A stretch of DNA of 21,674 bases, taken from a virus. The translations under genes were made by a program, and so were the position numbers. Positions 8,771-14,577 of the stretch are shown piece by piece. The stretch's first letter is position 1. Each line of letters begins with the position of its first letter. The notes below the pieces were generated by a model. It was not told the origin of the DNA. It made no database searches and worked only from the letters and a program-made list of their open reading frames with translations. The DNA lies in IMG/VR virus record IMGVR_UViG_3300030108_005504, positions 1 to 21,674 of that record, one strand, 5' to 3'.

Positions 8771-9414
8771 TGAATCTTAATATCTATAACAAACTAAAGC
8801 AAATTTGGCCCTGTTCCGATAAAACTTTGTTCGACACTTTTGGTGTTCGTGTTGATCAAGATGGCTTGGAGATAGATTCTTTGACATATGAAATAAACGA
8901 AACAATCATGCACAAGTTTTTTTCTGAAATTTGGCAACCAAGATTGAAAAAATTTAAATTTAGTGGTTTAAAATTAATAGACGAAATCAACGCTTTGAAT
9001 CCAAGATCAGTGTTGGATGTTGGCTGTGGTTACAATGAATTCAAAGGAAAAATTAATAACTTATTAGGCATCGATCCTTACAATAAAAATGCTGATGTTA
9101 AGGTTAAGATTGAAGACTATCAGACCCAAGACAAATTTGATGTAATTATTAGTCTTGGATCAACACATTTCGGTCCTCAACAAAAAATAGAGGAACAAAT
9201 GTCTAAGATGTACAATTTGTTAGAGCCACAGGGCAAAATATTTTTCCGTGTAAATCCTGGTATCAATGATGAATATGAAATGACAAAATGGATTAATTTT
9301 TTTCCATGGAACGTGTTTTTTATAACTGAAATGGCAAAAAAATATAACTTTAGTGTATTAGATTTACGACATGATGCGTTTGACAGAATTTATTTTGTTT
9401 ACGGAAAATTATGA
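8770..9414 (+). CDS. Class I SAM-dependent methyltransferase-like protein
   Basis: This 214-residue protein has a Rossmann methyltransferase core: motif I SVLDVGCGYNEF at about 80-91, an acidic end of strand 2 in LLGIDPYN near 100, a strand DVIISLGSTHFG near 125-137 and LLEPQGKIFFRVNPG near 155-170. The substrate cannot be told; nucleic acid, protein, lipid or small molecules are all possible. The motif at the DPPY position of N6-adenine DNA methylases is absent. It is translationally coupled to gp46 and thus belongs to the early operon, but nothing ties it directly to recombination. It ends convergently with the leftward P-loop gene, overlapping it by six bases. The N-terminal 60 residues have no recognisable domain. 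Confidence 0.65.
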   Translation: MNLNIYNKLKQIWPCSDKTLFDTFGVRVDQDGLEIDSLTYEINETIMHKFFSEIWQPRLKKFKFSGLKLIDEINALNPRSVLDVGCGYNEFKGKINNLLGIDPYNKNADVKVKIEDYQTQDKFDVIISLGSTHFGPQQKIEEQMSKMYNLLEPQGKIFFRVNPGINDEYEMTKWINFFPWNVFFITEMAKKYNFSVLDLRHDAFDRIYFVYGKL

Positions 9415-10047
9415 TTCCTTACACGCTTTTTTAACTTCTTTGTCAAATTTGCCTTGTTTAACTTTTTGAATGTATTTTTTATTAGCATCAATTTTGAACA
9501 AATCCTTTAATAGTGTAGGATTATTGTAGGCAATGGGGAAATCAATTTGTTTGGATAAACTTTGCAGGTATATGGATCCATACAAATACAATGCTTCATG
9601 TGAAACAAAATAAGCCTCTTTTAAAAATTTTAATTGATCAATAAAATGTAAAGTTGAAGGTTTGCCTCGGACTCTTTTTTGTTGTTGTTCCAAAATGTTC
9701 CTATCCCTAGCAATAACCAATATTTTTACTGTGAAATATTTTTTTGCTTCAGCAATAAATTGTTTGTATTTTGGAATATGAGACTTTTTATTTTTAACAT
9801 AAGGACATGAAATAGATGTAACAAAATTTTTACATGCTCCTGGTTTGAAATGTTTAAGTTTTTTAGGATCCTGCCAATATTCCTGAAATGGTTCAAGATG
9901 ATGTCCTTGCCATTCTTGCCACCTCATATTCCAACCATTCACCTTAGGATGTAGATTGAAAATTTTAGCAAGTAAATGGTTACCGGACCCTTGTGGCCCG
10001 GTAACTACAAGCAGTTTAGGCAATTGCTGGTTTTTTGTGTGTTCCAT
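9409..10047 (-). CDS. Sulfotransferase-like P-loop protein
   Basis: This 212-residue protein begins with LLVVTGPQGSGNHLLAKIF at 12-30, a P-loop followed by a helix and HPKVNGW. This resembles the 5'-phosphosulfate-binding loop of sulfotransferases more than an NTPase Walker A, because the usual GK[S/T] is GSGNH. A beta strand ending in ILVIARDRN near 130 could supply the 3'-phosphate-binding Arg. The C-terminus is strongly basic. The gene starts within the last 32 bases of the symporter gene, in another frame, so it is probably coupled to it. The start lacks a clear Shine-Dalgarno site. A kinase-like function is the alternative. The acceptor is unknown; phage sulfotransferase-like genes in marine viruses often lie among glycan-modifying genes. 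Confidence 0.5.
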   Translation of the reverse strand: MEHTKNQQLPKLLVVTGPQGSGNHLLAKIFNLHPKVNGWNMRWQEWQGHHLEPFQEYWQDPKKLKHFKPGACKNFVTSISCPYVKNKKSHIPKYKQFIAEAKKYFTVKILVIARDRNILEQQQKRVRGKPSTLHFIDQLKFLKEAYFVSHEALYLYGSIYLQSLSKQIDFPIAYNNPTLLKDLFKIDANKKYIQKVKQGKFDKEVKKACKES

Positions 10048-11467
10048 ATTGACTTATTAATAAAGCTAATATAGGTGATCCAAAAATAGCTATTAGTGTT
10101 CCTTGGAACGCTGTATCTGTGTACCCTAATTTGCCGAGAACAAAAAGGATTTCGCCCACACTAGCACAAATGGCAATGCCCCAGAACATGCCTTGTTCAG
10201 TTATCCAATGTGGTTTCATCAATGCTATCATTGACGGGAGCCAAACAGCCGCCCTAAGCACAGCAAAAAACAAAAACAAATACACCAACTGCATGCCTGG
10301 AATGTTTGCTACAATTAATCCTGCTATTGCTAAAGCAATCATCCCCCAACGAGCCCATGCAATCTCAGAACCTCCCTTGAACTGATTGAATATGTCATGT
10401 CCAGTCATGTTGGCCACAGAAGCAAACTGTGAATCAAGGATTGCCACTAATCCAGCAAACACCATAAACACAAACACAATGGCAGCTGCTGGTGGAAGAA
10501 ACGTAGCAATAGTAATTGCGTTAGTAGTGCCCACCATATTGCCTGGAATATCTAATCCAGCGCCTGCGGCTAAAAATCCTAATAGTCCCATCATAATAGG
10601 CACCACAATGAAAACAAATGACGCCAACACATATGAAGGTATGATGGAGTCTTTTTTAATAGCAAATGCCCTTTGATAAAATGAATTATCACCCCATGGG
10701 CCTCCTAGATGTCCTAAGAAAGCTGCCGCACCAAAACCAGTAAACACTCCCCAAGCAAAAGGTGTACCAAATATTGCGGCTCCTTCACCTGTGCGTCCTC
10801 CTAGTCCTGCCACAACTGTGTCCCATCCTCCTGCTGAGGAAATTGCCCATGGCACAAGTATTATTACACCTGTCCAAACCACAACAATCTTGATAACTTC
10901 TGTAATTACAGTTGCTTTGAGTCCTGTTCTAAATGAATATAATATAGCCACTCCAGCCATAAGAAAAGTTGCTAGAGTATAATCAATACCTGTCAAAACT
11001 TGAACAGTTTTCGAACCTGCTAATAAATTTATAGCAAAGGCACAAGTGGCTAGCAGTAACATTTCTGCTACAAATAATGACTGCACCCTGCCAGAAAATC
11101 TTTTACGTAGATAACCAGAAAATGTAAACCCTTCTGGTTCATTGGATCTTATACGTTTGGCAAAATAAGCGAACGCACCTAAAGTTAGGAAATTGCCCAA
11201 ACAAAACCAAAACAATCCAACTAAGCCGTTTACATAGGCCTGTTGTGTTGATATAAAAAGTCCAGGTGCCCACAGCCAAGCGGCGGCGACACTAAGTGAC
11301 CCTTGAAATGTGCCTAGTTCTCGCCTTGCGACAAGAAAACTAGTTTTTGAATCGTTGTAACCCCTTGAATACCAATAAGTCATCAATAAAGCAAATGCTC
11401 CGTATACTGCTAATATGGAAATTCCTGTGGATGGGGTAAACAACGGAAATAGTGACGTTACGTCCAT
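10016..11467 (-). CDS. Sodium:solute symporter (SSS) family transporter
   Basis: This 483-residue integral membrane protein has about 13 hydrophobic segments, for example ISILAVYGAFALLMTYWYS near 17-35, VVWTGVIILVPWAI near 195-208 and AAAIVFVFMVFAGLVAI near 325-342. The family pattern is seen in the cytoplasmic YNDSKTSFLVARRELG loop before TM2, the GLKATVITEVIKIVVVW segment, GPWGDNSFYQRAFAIK near 255-270 and the LDSQFASVANMTGHDIF block after TM9. It most resembles the urea/DUR3-type and related branches; the substrate cannot be decided. It has a strong AGGAG Shine-Dalgarno site at 11475-11479, seven bases before the ATG, unlike the leaderless style of neighbouring genes. A full-length transporter in a T4-like phage is unusual and suggests an auxiliary metabolic gene taken from a host. 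The frame is intact. Confidence 0.85.
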   Translation of the reverse strand: MDVTSLFPLFTPSTGISILAVYGAFALLMTYWYSRGYNDSKTSFLVARRELGTFQGSLSVAAAWLWAPGLFISTQQAYVNGLVGLFWFCLGNFLTLGAFAYFAKRIRSNEPEGFTFSGYLRKRFSGRVQSLFVAEMLLLATCAFAINLLAGSKTVQVLTGIDYTLATFLMAGVAILYSFRTGLKATVITEVIKIVVVWTGVIILVPWAISSAGGWDTVVAGLGGRTGEGAAIFGTPFAWGVFTGFGAAAFLGHLGGPWGDNSFYQRAFAIKKDSIIPSYVLASFVFIVVPIMMGLLGFLAAGAGLDIPGNMVGTTNAITIATFLPPAAAIVFVFMVFAGLVAILDSQFASVANMTGHDIFNQFKGGSEIAWARWGMIALAIAGLIVANIPGMQLVYLFLFFAVLRAAVWLPSMIALMKPHWITEQGMFWGIAICASVGEILFVLGKLGYTDTAFQGTLIAIFGSPILALLISQYGTHKKPAIA

Positions 11468-11529
11468 TGTTGTTCTCCTAAAGATTGTCTATGAACTGTG
11501 CTAGAAGCACTGGGTTATGACACATTTAA
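11468..11529 (-). promoter_or_regulatory. Leader of the symporter gene: short hairpin and strong ribosome binding site
   Basis: The 62 bases between the GIY-YIG gene and the symporter hold a perfect 5-bp hairpin (GTGCT at 11498-11502, AGCAC at 11506-11510, 3-base loop) and AGGAG at 11475-11479. No clean -10 element is visible. Transcription may come from the GIY-YIG gene upstream. Confidence 0.4.
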
Positions 11530-11937
11530 TTATCGTTTTTTAAACATTGAACCATGGACTCTGACTCTGATGTGGCCGTTGTAATAGTCATCTGATTCTA
11601 GCACTTTCCTAGCAAACTGTTCTCTGGCCTCCACATATGATAGTTCTGCTTTGTTTCTGCACCAAAATAATATTTCCCTTAAAAAATTTTCTTGTCCTAG
11701 CTGTTTAACATCTTCAGTCAGTGCATCAGATGAACCATAGTATTCACGCCAATCCGACTCCACTTTGTATCTACGTCTATTTTTTCTGCCTTTGAGTGGT
11801 GGGCGAGATTTTTTAAACTCCACTAATTTTTTTCCTATGTATTTTTTGCCTGTTTGATTGTTAGTAATTTGATAGACAAATCCCACGTATCCCTCAGGTA
11901 TTTCTTGTGCTGGTTTTCCTTTATACTGCCAAGTCAT
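11530..11937 (-). CDS. GIY-YIG family endonuclease-like protein
   Basis: From the ATG at 11937 the protein has 135 residues. The GIY-YIG core is GFVYQITNNQTGKKYIGKK near 18-36, followed by a basic loop (PPLKGRKNRRRY), WREYYGSSDAL with the conserved Arg position near 61, and a helix ELSYVEAREQF that supplies the acidic metal ligand. Small free-standing GIY-YIG proteins are common in T4-like phages as Seg-type homing endonucleases or repair nucleases. An upstream in-frame ATG at 12042 would add 35 residues, but these are Cys-rich, overlap the divergent gene at 11954 and are unlike the family, so the shorter start is chosen. A weak -10-like TATACT lies just before it. It may have mobilised the adjacent symporter cassette; that is inference. 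Confidence 0.65.
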   Translation of the reverse strand: MTWQYKGKPAQEIPEGYVGFVYQITNNQTGKKYIGKKLVEFKKSRPPLKGRKNRRRYKVESDWREYYGSSDALTEDVKQLGQENFLREILFWCRNKAELSYVEAREQFARKVLESDDYYNGHIRVRVHGSMFKKR

Positions 11938-11953
11938 GTTAAGTATATAATGT

Positions 11954-12457
11954 ATGCACCAGGCCTCACCTGAAATTGTTGACTCCATCACACAGTGGTT
12001 GGAAACATTTGTTGAACAACCACATCCTAGTTTTGGAAACATGCCTCCATGTCCATATGCACGTCAATTCCGGTTACAAAACAAAGTCCAAATTATTGAA
12101 GTCAATACTGCCATATGGGATGAAACAAAAAAACAAATGGTCAATTGGACCGACGAATGGGAGGCAGTAATTGTTGTATCAAAAGTTACACAAATGAGTC
12201 ATGGCTTGTTGAGTGAAAAAATATTCGCATTAAACAAGCGTTTCAGACATCATGATCTAGTCGCACTGGAAGATCATCCAGACAGCGTAGAAACTATCGA
12301 CGGCGTTGTTATGAATCATGGTAGTTTAGTATTGGTGGTAATACAAAGATTAAAAAGGCTCAACCAATTTTCAAAAAATTTACAAAAAACAAAATATTAT
12401 GACAAATGGAGCCAAGAAAATTTAGATGATGTTGTAACTTGGCGGTTCAACGACTAG
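11954..12457 (+). CDS. Conserved-looking hypothetical protein with a CPYA motif
   Basis: I do not recognise a named family. The 167-residue product is soluble, with an N-terminal helix DSITQWLETFVEQPHP, then GNMPPCPYARQFRLQNKV near 28-45, a beta-rich centre (VQIIEVNTAIW, WEAVIVVSKV), LVLVVIQRLKRLNQFSKNL near 125-143 and an acidic end. The GNMPPCPYAR pattern gives a single Cys in a Pro-rich turn and looks like a conserved active or binding site. The gene is divergent from the GIY-YIG gene (16 bases apart). A TATAAT at 11946-11951 is so close to the ATG at 11954 that either the message is leaderless or the true start is further in, for example the ATG at 12041. It overlaps the next, convergent gene by 11 bases. 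Confidence 0.6.
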   Translation: MHQASPEIVDSITQWLETFVEQPHPSFGNMPPCPYARQFRLQNKVQIIEVNTAIWDETKKQMVNWTDEWEAVIVVSKVTQMSHGLLSEKIFALNKRFRHHDLVALEDHPDSVETIDGVVMNHGSLVLVVIQRLKRLNQFSKNLQKTKYYDKWSQENLDDVVTWRFND

Positions 12458-13178
12458 CTGGTTTATGCAGTCCATATACGCCTTTGTACACACTTTCCAA
12501 ATCCTCAAGATCTTCAACAAAACAATCAGCCTTAATGTGTTGAGCATACATGCCCATGTCTTGACTCCATTCTTTGCCTGTCCACCATTCAAAGCCAGGT
12601 ATGTTGGCCTTGTAAGCACAAGATTGATCATATGAGGCTCCTAAGTAAAACCAATTGTAGCCTTTTTGATGTGCTGTTCTTATTTCATAATCCATAGAGA
12701 ATCTGCCAAGATGTAGTCCAGGATCAGCATAGTCCCAGGCATACTGCCAGTTGTCAATGGAATGTCCATATTTTGTCCAAACTGACCATGCTACTAATTT
12801 GTCTTGATAGTAATAGCAGTAAAATGTTTCTTTGTCAGATATGTCAGCATTAGTAAATGGATATGAGTCATGAAACTTATTGTATTCAATGAATCTATCA
12901 TATACATCTTGAAGTAGATTTTGATGTTTCATAGCAAATGTGCCAGACCATTTTTCTACGGACACGCCTTTGCGTTGTTTGTATTTCGAAGCTGCCTTGA
13001 TATAATTTTTAATATTGATCCTAGAGGACCTAACCTGTAGCCAATTAGGGCCAACATCAATGAATCCTTGGGCAAGAGCTTGTTCTTGTTCTTCGGGATC
13101 CACTTGAGCCCAAACTTTGACCCACTGCATATCATATTTGTCAAGTCTGCCATATGGATGTTCATACCAAATCTTCAT
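12447..13178 (-). CDS. Aminoacyl-tRNA-protein transferase-like protein (ATE/Bpt-type GNAT fold)
   Basis: From the ATG at 13178 the protein has 243 residues, the usual length of bacterial leucyl-/arginyl-transferase Bpt. The order of features fits that family. QEQALAQGFIDVGPNWLQVRS at 31-51 sits where Bpt has its LLxxGFRRSG...P segment, and FTNADISDKETFYCYYYQDKLVAW follows. The C-terminal stretch 149-204 (DYADPGLHLGRFSMDYEI, KGYNWFYLGASYDQSCAYKA, PGFEWWTGKEW) parallels the YtFYDPd...SLGtyailqqI...YLGY...MxYKaxFxPxExl block. The N-terminal Cys residues of arginyltransferases are absent. Such enzymes transfer an amino acid from tRNA to the N-terminus of a protein and mark it for ClpS/ClpAP. A different GNAT acyltransferase (FemX-like) is the alternative. 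The longer start at 13196 is rejected because the promoter lies inside it. Confidence 0.55.
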   Translation of the reverse strand: MKIWYEHPYGRLDKYDMQWVKVWAQVDPEEQEQALAQGFIDVGPNWLQVRSSRINIKNYIKAASKYKQRKGVSVEKWSGTFAMKHQNLLQDVYDRFIEYNKFHDSYPFTNADISDKETFYCYYYQDKLVAWSVWTKYGHSIDNWQYAWDYADPGLHLGRFSMDYEIRTAHQKGYNWFYLGASYDQSCAYKANIPGFEWWTGKEWSQDMGMYAQHIKADCFVEDLEDLESVYKGVYGLHKPASR

Positions 13179-13184
13179 TGTGTC

Positions 13185-13214
13185 ATTATAACACATCTAG
13201 CCAAAATGACACAA
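13185..13214 (-). promoter_or_regulatory. Sigma70-type promoter of the transferase-like gene
   Basis: On the reverse strand: TTGTGT at 13214-13209, an 18-base spacer and a perfect TATAAT at 13190-13185. Six bases (GACACA) separate the -10 from the ATG at 13178, so the predicted first transcribed base is the A of the start codon. The -35 match is weaker than at gp55 and gp47. Confidence 0.6.
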
Positions 13215-13399
13215 GACAAATTTCGACTGTCATAAAATAGTGTGCTAGGCAATCCAGGCAAACTTCAAAAAACATTAAGGCTTACATAGCATCTTTGGTA
13301 ATAGAGAACTACTCCATGAAGAATGGCGGCGAATCTCTTGATGCACATGGCTTAATGATGTGGCTCTGGCAAGAAAAAGATCCACCCACAACTTGCTGA
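13206..13399 (+). pseudogene. Possible broken small reading frame
   Basis: From an ATG at 13206 the frame reads MTQDKFRLS, meets TAA at 13233, and continues in frame as NSVLGNPGKLQK up to an AAAAAA run at 13265-13270. Moving to the minus-one frame there gives 42 further codons (NIKAYIASLVIENYS, MKNGGESLDAHGLMMWLWQ, then EKDPPTTC) ending in TGA at 13397. The second part has the composition of real protein. One stop and one frameshift would make this a decayed gene; alternatively only the part from the ATG at 13316 (27 codons) is translated. The 5' end overlaps the -35 element of the divergent transferase-like gene. No family is recognised. Confidence 0.25.
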
Positions 13400-13637
13400 T
13401 TAATAATTCAATCTAGGAATCAGCAGGTCGCGTTGTACAGAATGAGCAAACGGGCACAGCACAACCACCCGACGACAAGTAGCGAGATTGGATGACTGCG
13501 ATACAAACGTGATGTATCAAAAGTTATAGTTCTGCTGTGAAGCAGAATTATGACTGCTCATCAACGTGATGACGACAACTTTACTTCGTAAAAGAAAATG
13601 CTTGAGCGTAAGCGAAAAGCGATTGACGAAGTCAATC
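13391..13637. ncRNA. Hairpin-dense region, candidate structured RNA
   Basis: This gene-poor interval contains seven short stems in a row. 13391-13401 pairs with 13418-13428 (11 bp with one G-T). 13500-13505 pairs with 13513-13518. TTCTGCT at 13530-13536 pairs with 13541-13547 around a GTGA (GNRA) loop. 13558-13563 pairs with 13567-13572; 13580-13584 with 13588-13592; 13600-13604 with 13609-13613 (last pair G-T). GATTGAC at 13621-13627 pairs with 13631-13637 around GAA. Additional longer-range pairing is possible (TCGC 13428-13431 with GCGA 13482-13485; GTTGT 13432-13436 with ACAAC 13461-13465). Direction is uncertain, since the stems work on either strand. If leftward, it is the 3' region of the small gene ending at 13637. 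No known RNA family is recognised. Confidence 0.4.
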
Positions 13638-13846
13638 TACAAACGATGTTGCTTATCGAACTTTTGAATAAACTCTTGTAATTCTATATCAGGTCGTGCT
13701 TCTTTACAGTGAGTCTCTAAAAACGCACTCATTAATTCTGCAACTTGTTTAGGCGAACGATTCAACAGCATGGTTTTGAGAATCATTGATGTTTGAGAAT
13801 GGAGTTCTCCTGGCTTCAACACTTCGTGTTTGGATCTAGTGTTCAT
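13637..13846 (-). CDS. Small hypothetical protein
   Basis: The 69-residue product is unrecognised. It is charged and mostly helical, with SPKQVAELMSAFLETHCKEA near 31-50 and a Lys/Gln-rich end (FIQKFDKQHRL). It has no membrane segment. The ATG at 13846 has no Shine-Dalgarno site; an A/T-rich stretch (TATTATAGA) directly precedes it. Its stop codon lies at the foot of the last hairpin of the 13391-13637 array, which could act as a 3' barrier for its transcript. It follows the 148-residue gene by 45 bases on the same strand and is probably co-transcribed with it. The composition is consistent with a true gene but evidence is limited. Confidence 0.5.
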   Translation of the reverse strand: MNTRSKHEVLKPGELHSQTSMILKTMLLNRSPKQVAELMSAFLETHCKEARPDIELQEFIQKFDKQHRL

Positions 13847-13891
13847 TCTATAATAGTTAATATTAGCACATATCTTTATTAAAGTGTAAGA

Positions 13892-14338
13892 TTATTTTAT
13901 ATCGGCTTTTTGTACAAATATTTTTGCGAGTTGACGCACAGTGGCATCGATATAAGGGCGATTAGGTTTTCCGTTGACAAACGCTTTGTTTTTGTCGAAC
14001 TTTTTTAACACTTGTTGTACTTCTGGCAAGTCGCCATGTTTGGCTGACATAAAGTTGTACAGATATGATTTCAACAGATGTCCTTTGTTTAATTCATTAG
14101 TGTTCTTGTCAATGTTGCGAGGCTTTTGTTGGCGATATGTGTCAGGATCATCTAAAAACTGTTGTTGTTCATCTTCTAATGATTTATTGAATCCTGCTAT
14201 CATGTCATCTTCAACAGCATCAGATGAACTGTACACTTTGTTGGCGAATGTTTTAGCAATTATTGATCCAAAATCTCCAAAAAAGTCGCCCAAAGCACCA
14301 ACAGCTCCTGGACCAACACCTATTTCATTAAATCGCAT
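13892..14338 (-). CDS. Hypothetical protein under a late promoter
   Basis: The 148-residue product is not assigned to a family. The N-terminus MRFNEIGVGPGAVGALGDFF is Gly-rich and amphipathic. The centre is acidic and Gln/Asp-rich (LEDEQQQFLDDPDTYRQQKP), and the end is basic and helical (ATVRQLAKIFVQKADIK). A perfect late box TATAAATA ends five bases before the ATG, so it is a late gene with a predicted leaderless message, probably a virion or assembly protein. It lies directly downstream of gp26/gp51. No signal peptide or membrane anchor is seen; the hydrophobic N-terminal stretch is short. Confidence 0.65.
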   Translation of the reverse strand: MRFNEIGVGPGAVGALGDFFGDFGSIIAKTFANKVYSSSDAVEDDMIAGFNKSLEDEQQQFLDDPDTYRQQKPRNIDKNTNELNKGHLLKSYLYNFMSAKHGDLPEVQQVLKKFDKNKAFVNGKPNRPYIDATVRQLAKIFVQKADIK

Positions 14339-14343
14339 GTGAA

Positions 14344-14351
14344 TATTTATA
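14344..14351 (-). promoter_or_regulatory. Perfect T4-type late promoter box
   Basis: The reverse strand reads TATAAATA, overlapping the TAA stop of the gp51-like frame (14349-14347). Five bases (TTCAC) separate it from the ATG at 14338. The same ATAAATATTCAC string occurs at the gp26 late promoter (15448-15437). Confidence 0.85.
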
Positions 14352-14577
14352 GCAATGGCAGTTTTGTCTTTTTAACATTGTCATAGTTGTCTTTGATTAT
14401 TTTTCCTATGATCTCTCTGTCATCTGGACTGAGACAATACGCCTCGCTGAGACTGATGCCACCACGCATGTGCCACATGATACGCATGATGTAATCTTTA
14501 AGTTGTTTGATTTCGTTGTCTAGAGTTTTGAAGTATTCAACTAGGTCAGATTCCGAGAGCGAAAGGATTTTAGCCCG
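14347..14577 (-). CDS. gp51-like extension, probably reached by -1 frameshift from gp26
   Basis: In the -1 frame relative to gp26 there are 76 codons before TAA: RAKILSLSESDLVEYFKTLD, NEIKQLKDYI, MRIMWHMRGGISLSEAYC, LSPDDREIIGKI and a Lys-rich end TKLPLL. The amphipathic helices and the MWHMRGG...LSP motif look like a conserved domain. In T4, gene 51 (baseplate hub assembly) follows gene 26. There is no ATG, GTG or TTG in this frame between the TGA at 14612-14610 and the ATG at 14487, which is inside the likely domain and has no ribosome binding site. Entry by slippage at AAATTTTTTC (14586-14577) explains this and would give a fusion of about 358 residues. Identity with gp51 is by position and size, not by clear sequence match. 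Confidence 0.6.
   Translation of the reverse strand, partial: RAKILSLSESDLVEYFKTLDNEIKQLKDYIMRIMWHMRGGISLSEAYCLSPDDREIIGKIIKDNYDNVKKTKLPLL

Noticed and set aside
10119-10982. Three plus-strand open frames antisense to the symporter
   Set aside because: Composition (Pro, Thr, Ala, Ile rich) is what the complement of membrane-protein codons produces; the minus-strand gene has clear family motifs.
11938-12042. 35-residue N-terminal extension of the GIY-YIG protein
   Set aside because: It is antisense to the start of the gene at 11954, Cys-rich and unlike the family; the ATG at 11937 gives the expected domain boundary.
12422-12631. Minus-strand 69-codon frame overlapping the transferase-like gene
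   Set aside because: It is on the same strand but in a different frame from a well-supported gene, with no start signal.
13179-13196. Longer start for the transferase-like protein at 13196
   Set aside because: It would place the TATAAT promoter inside the coding sequence; the ATG at 13178 is six bases after that element and gives the usual family length.
13428-13500. tRNA or tmRNA gene in the gene-poor interval
   Set aside because: No T-arm GTTCRANNC sequence, no acceptor stem pairing over 7 bp and no CCA end in the right place.
13550-13620. Hammerhead-type ribozyme
   Set aside because: The conserved CTGANGA and GAAA core elements do not occur together in the correct order on either strand.
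13391-13637. CRISPR array
   Set aside because: The hairpins differ in sequence and spacing; there is no constant repeat with unique spacers.
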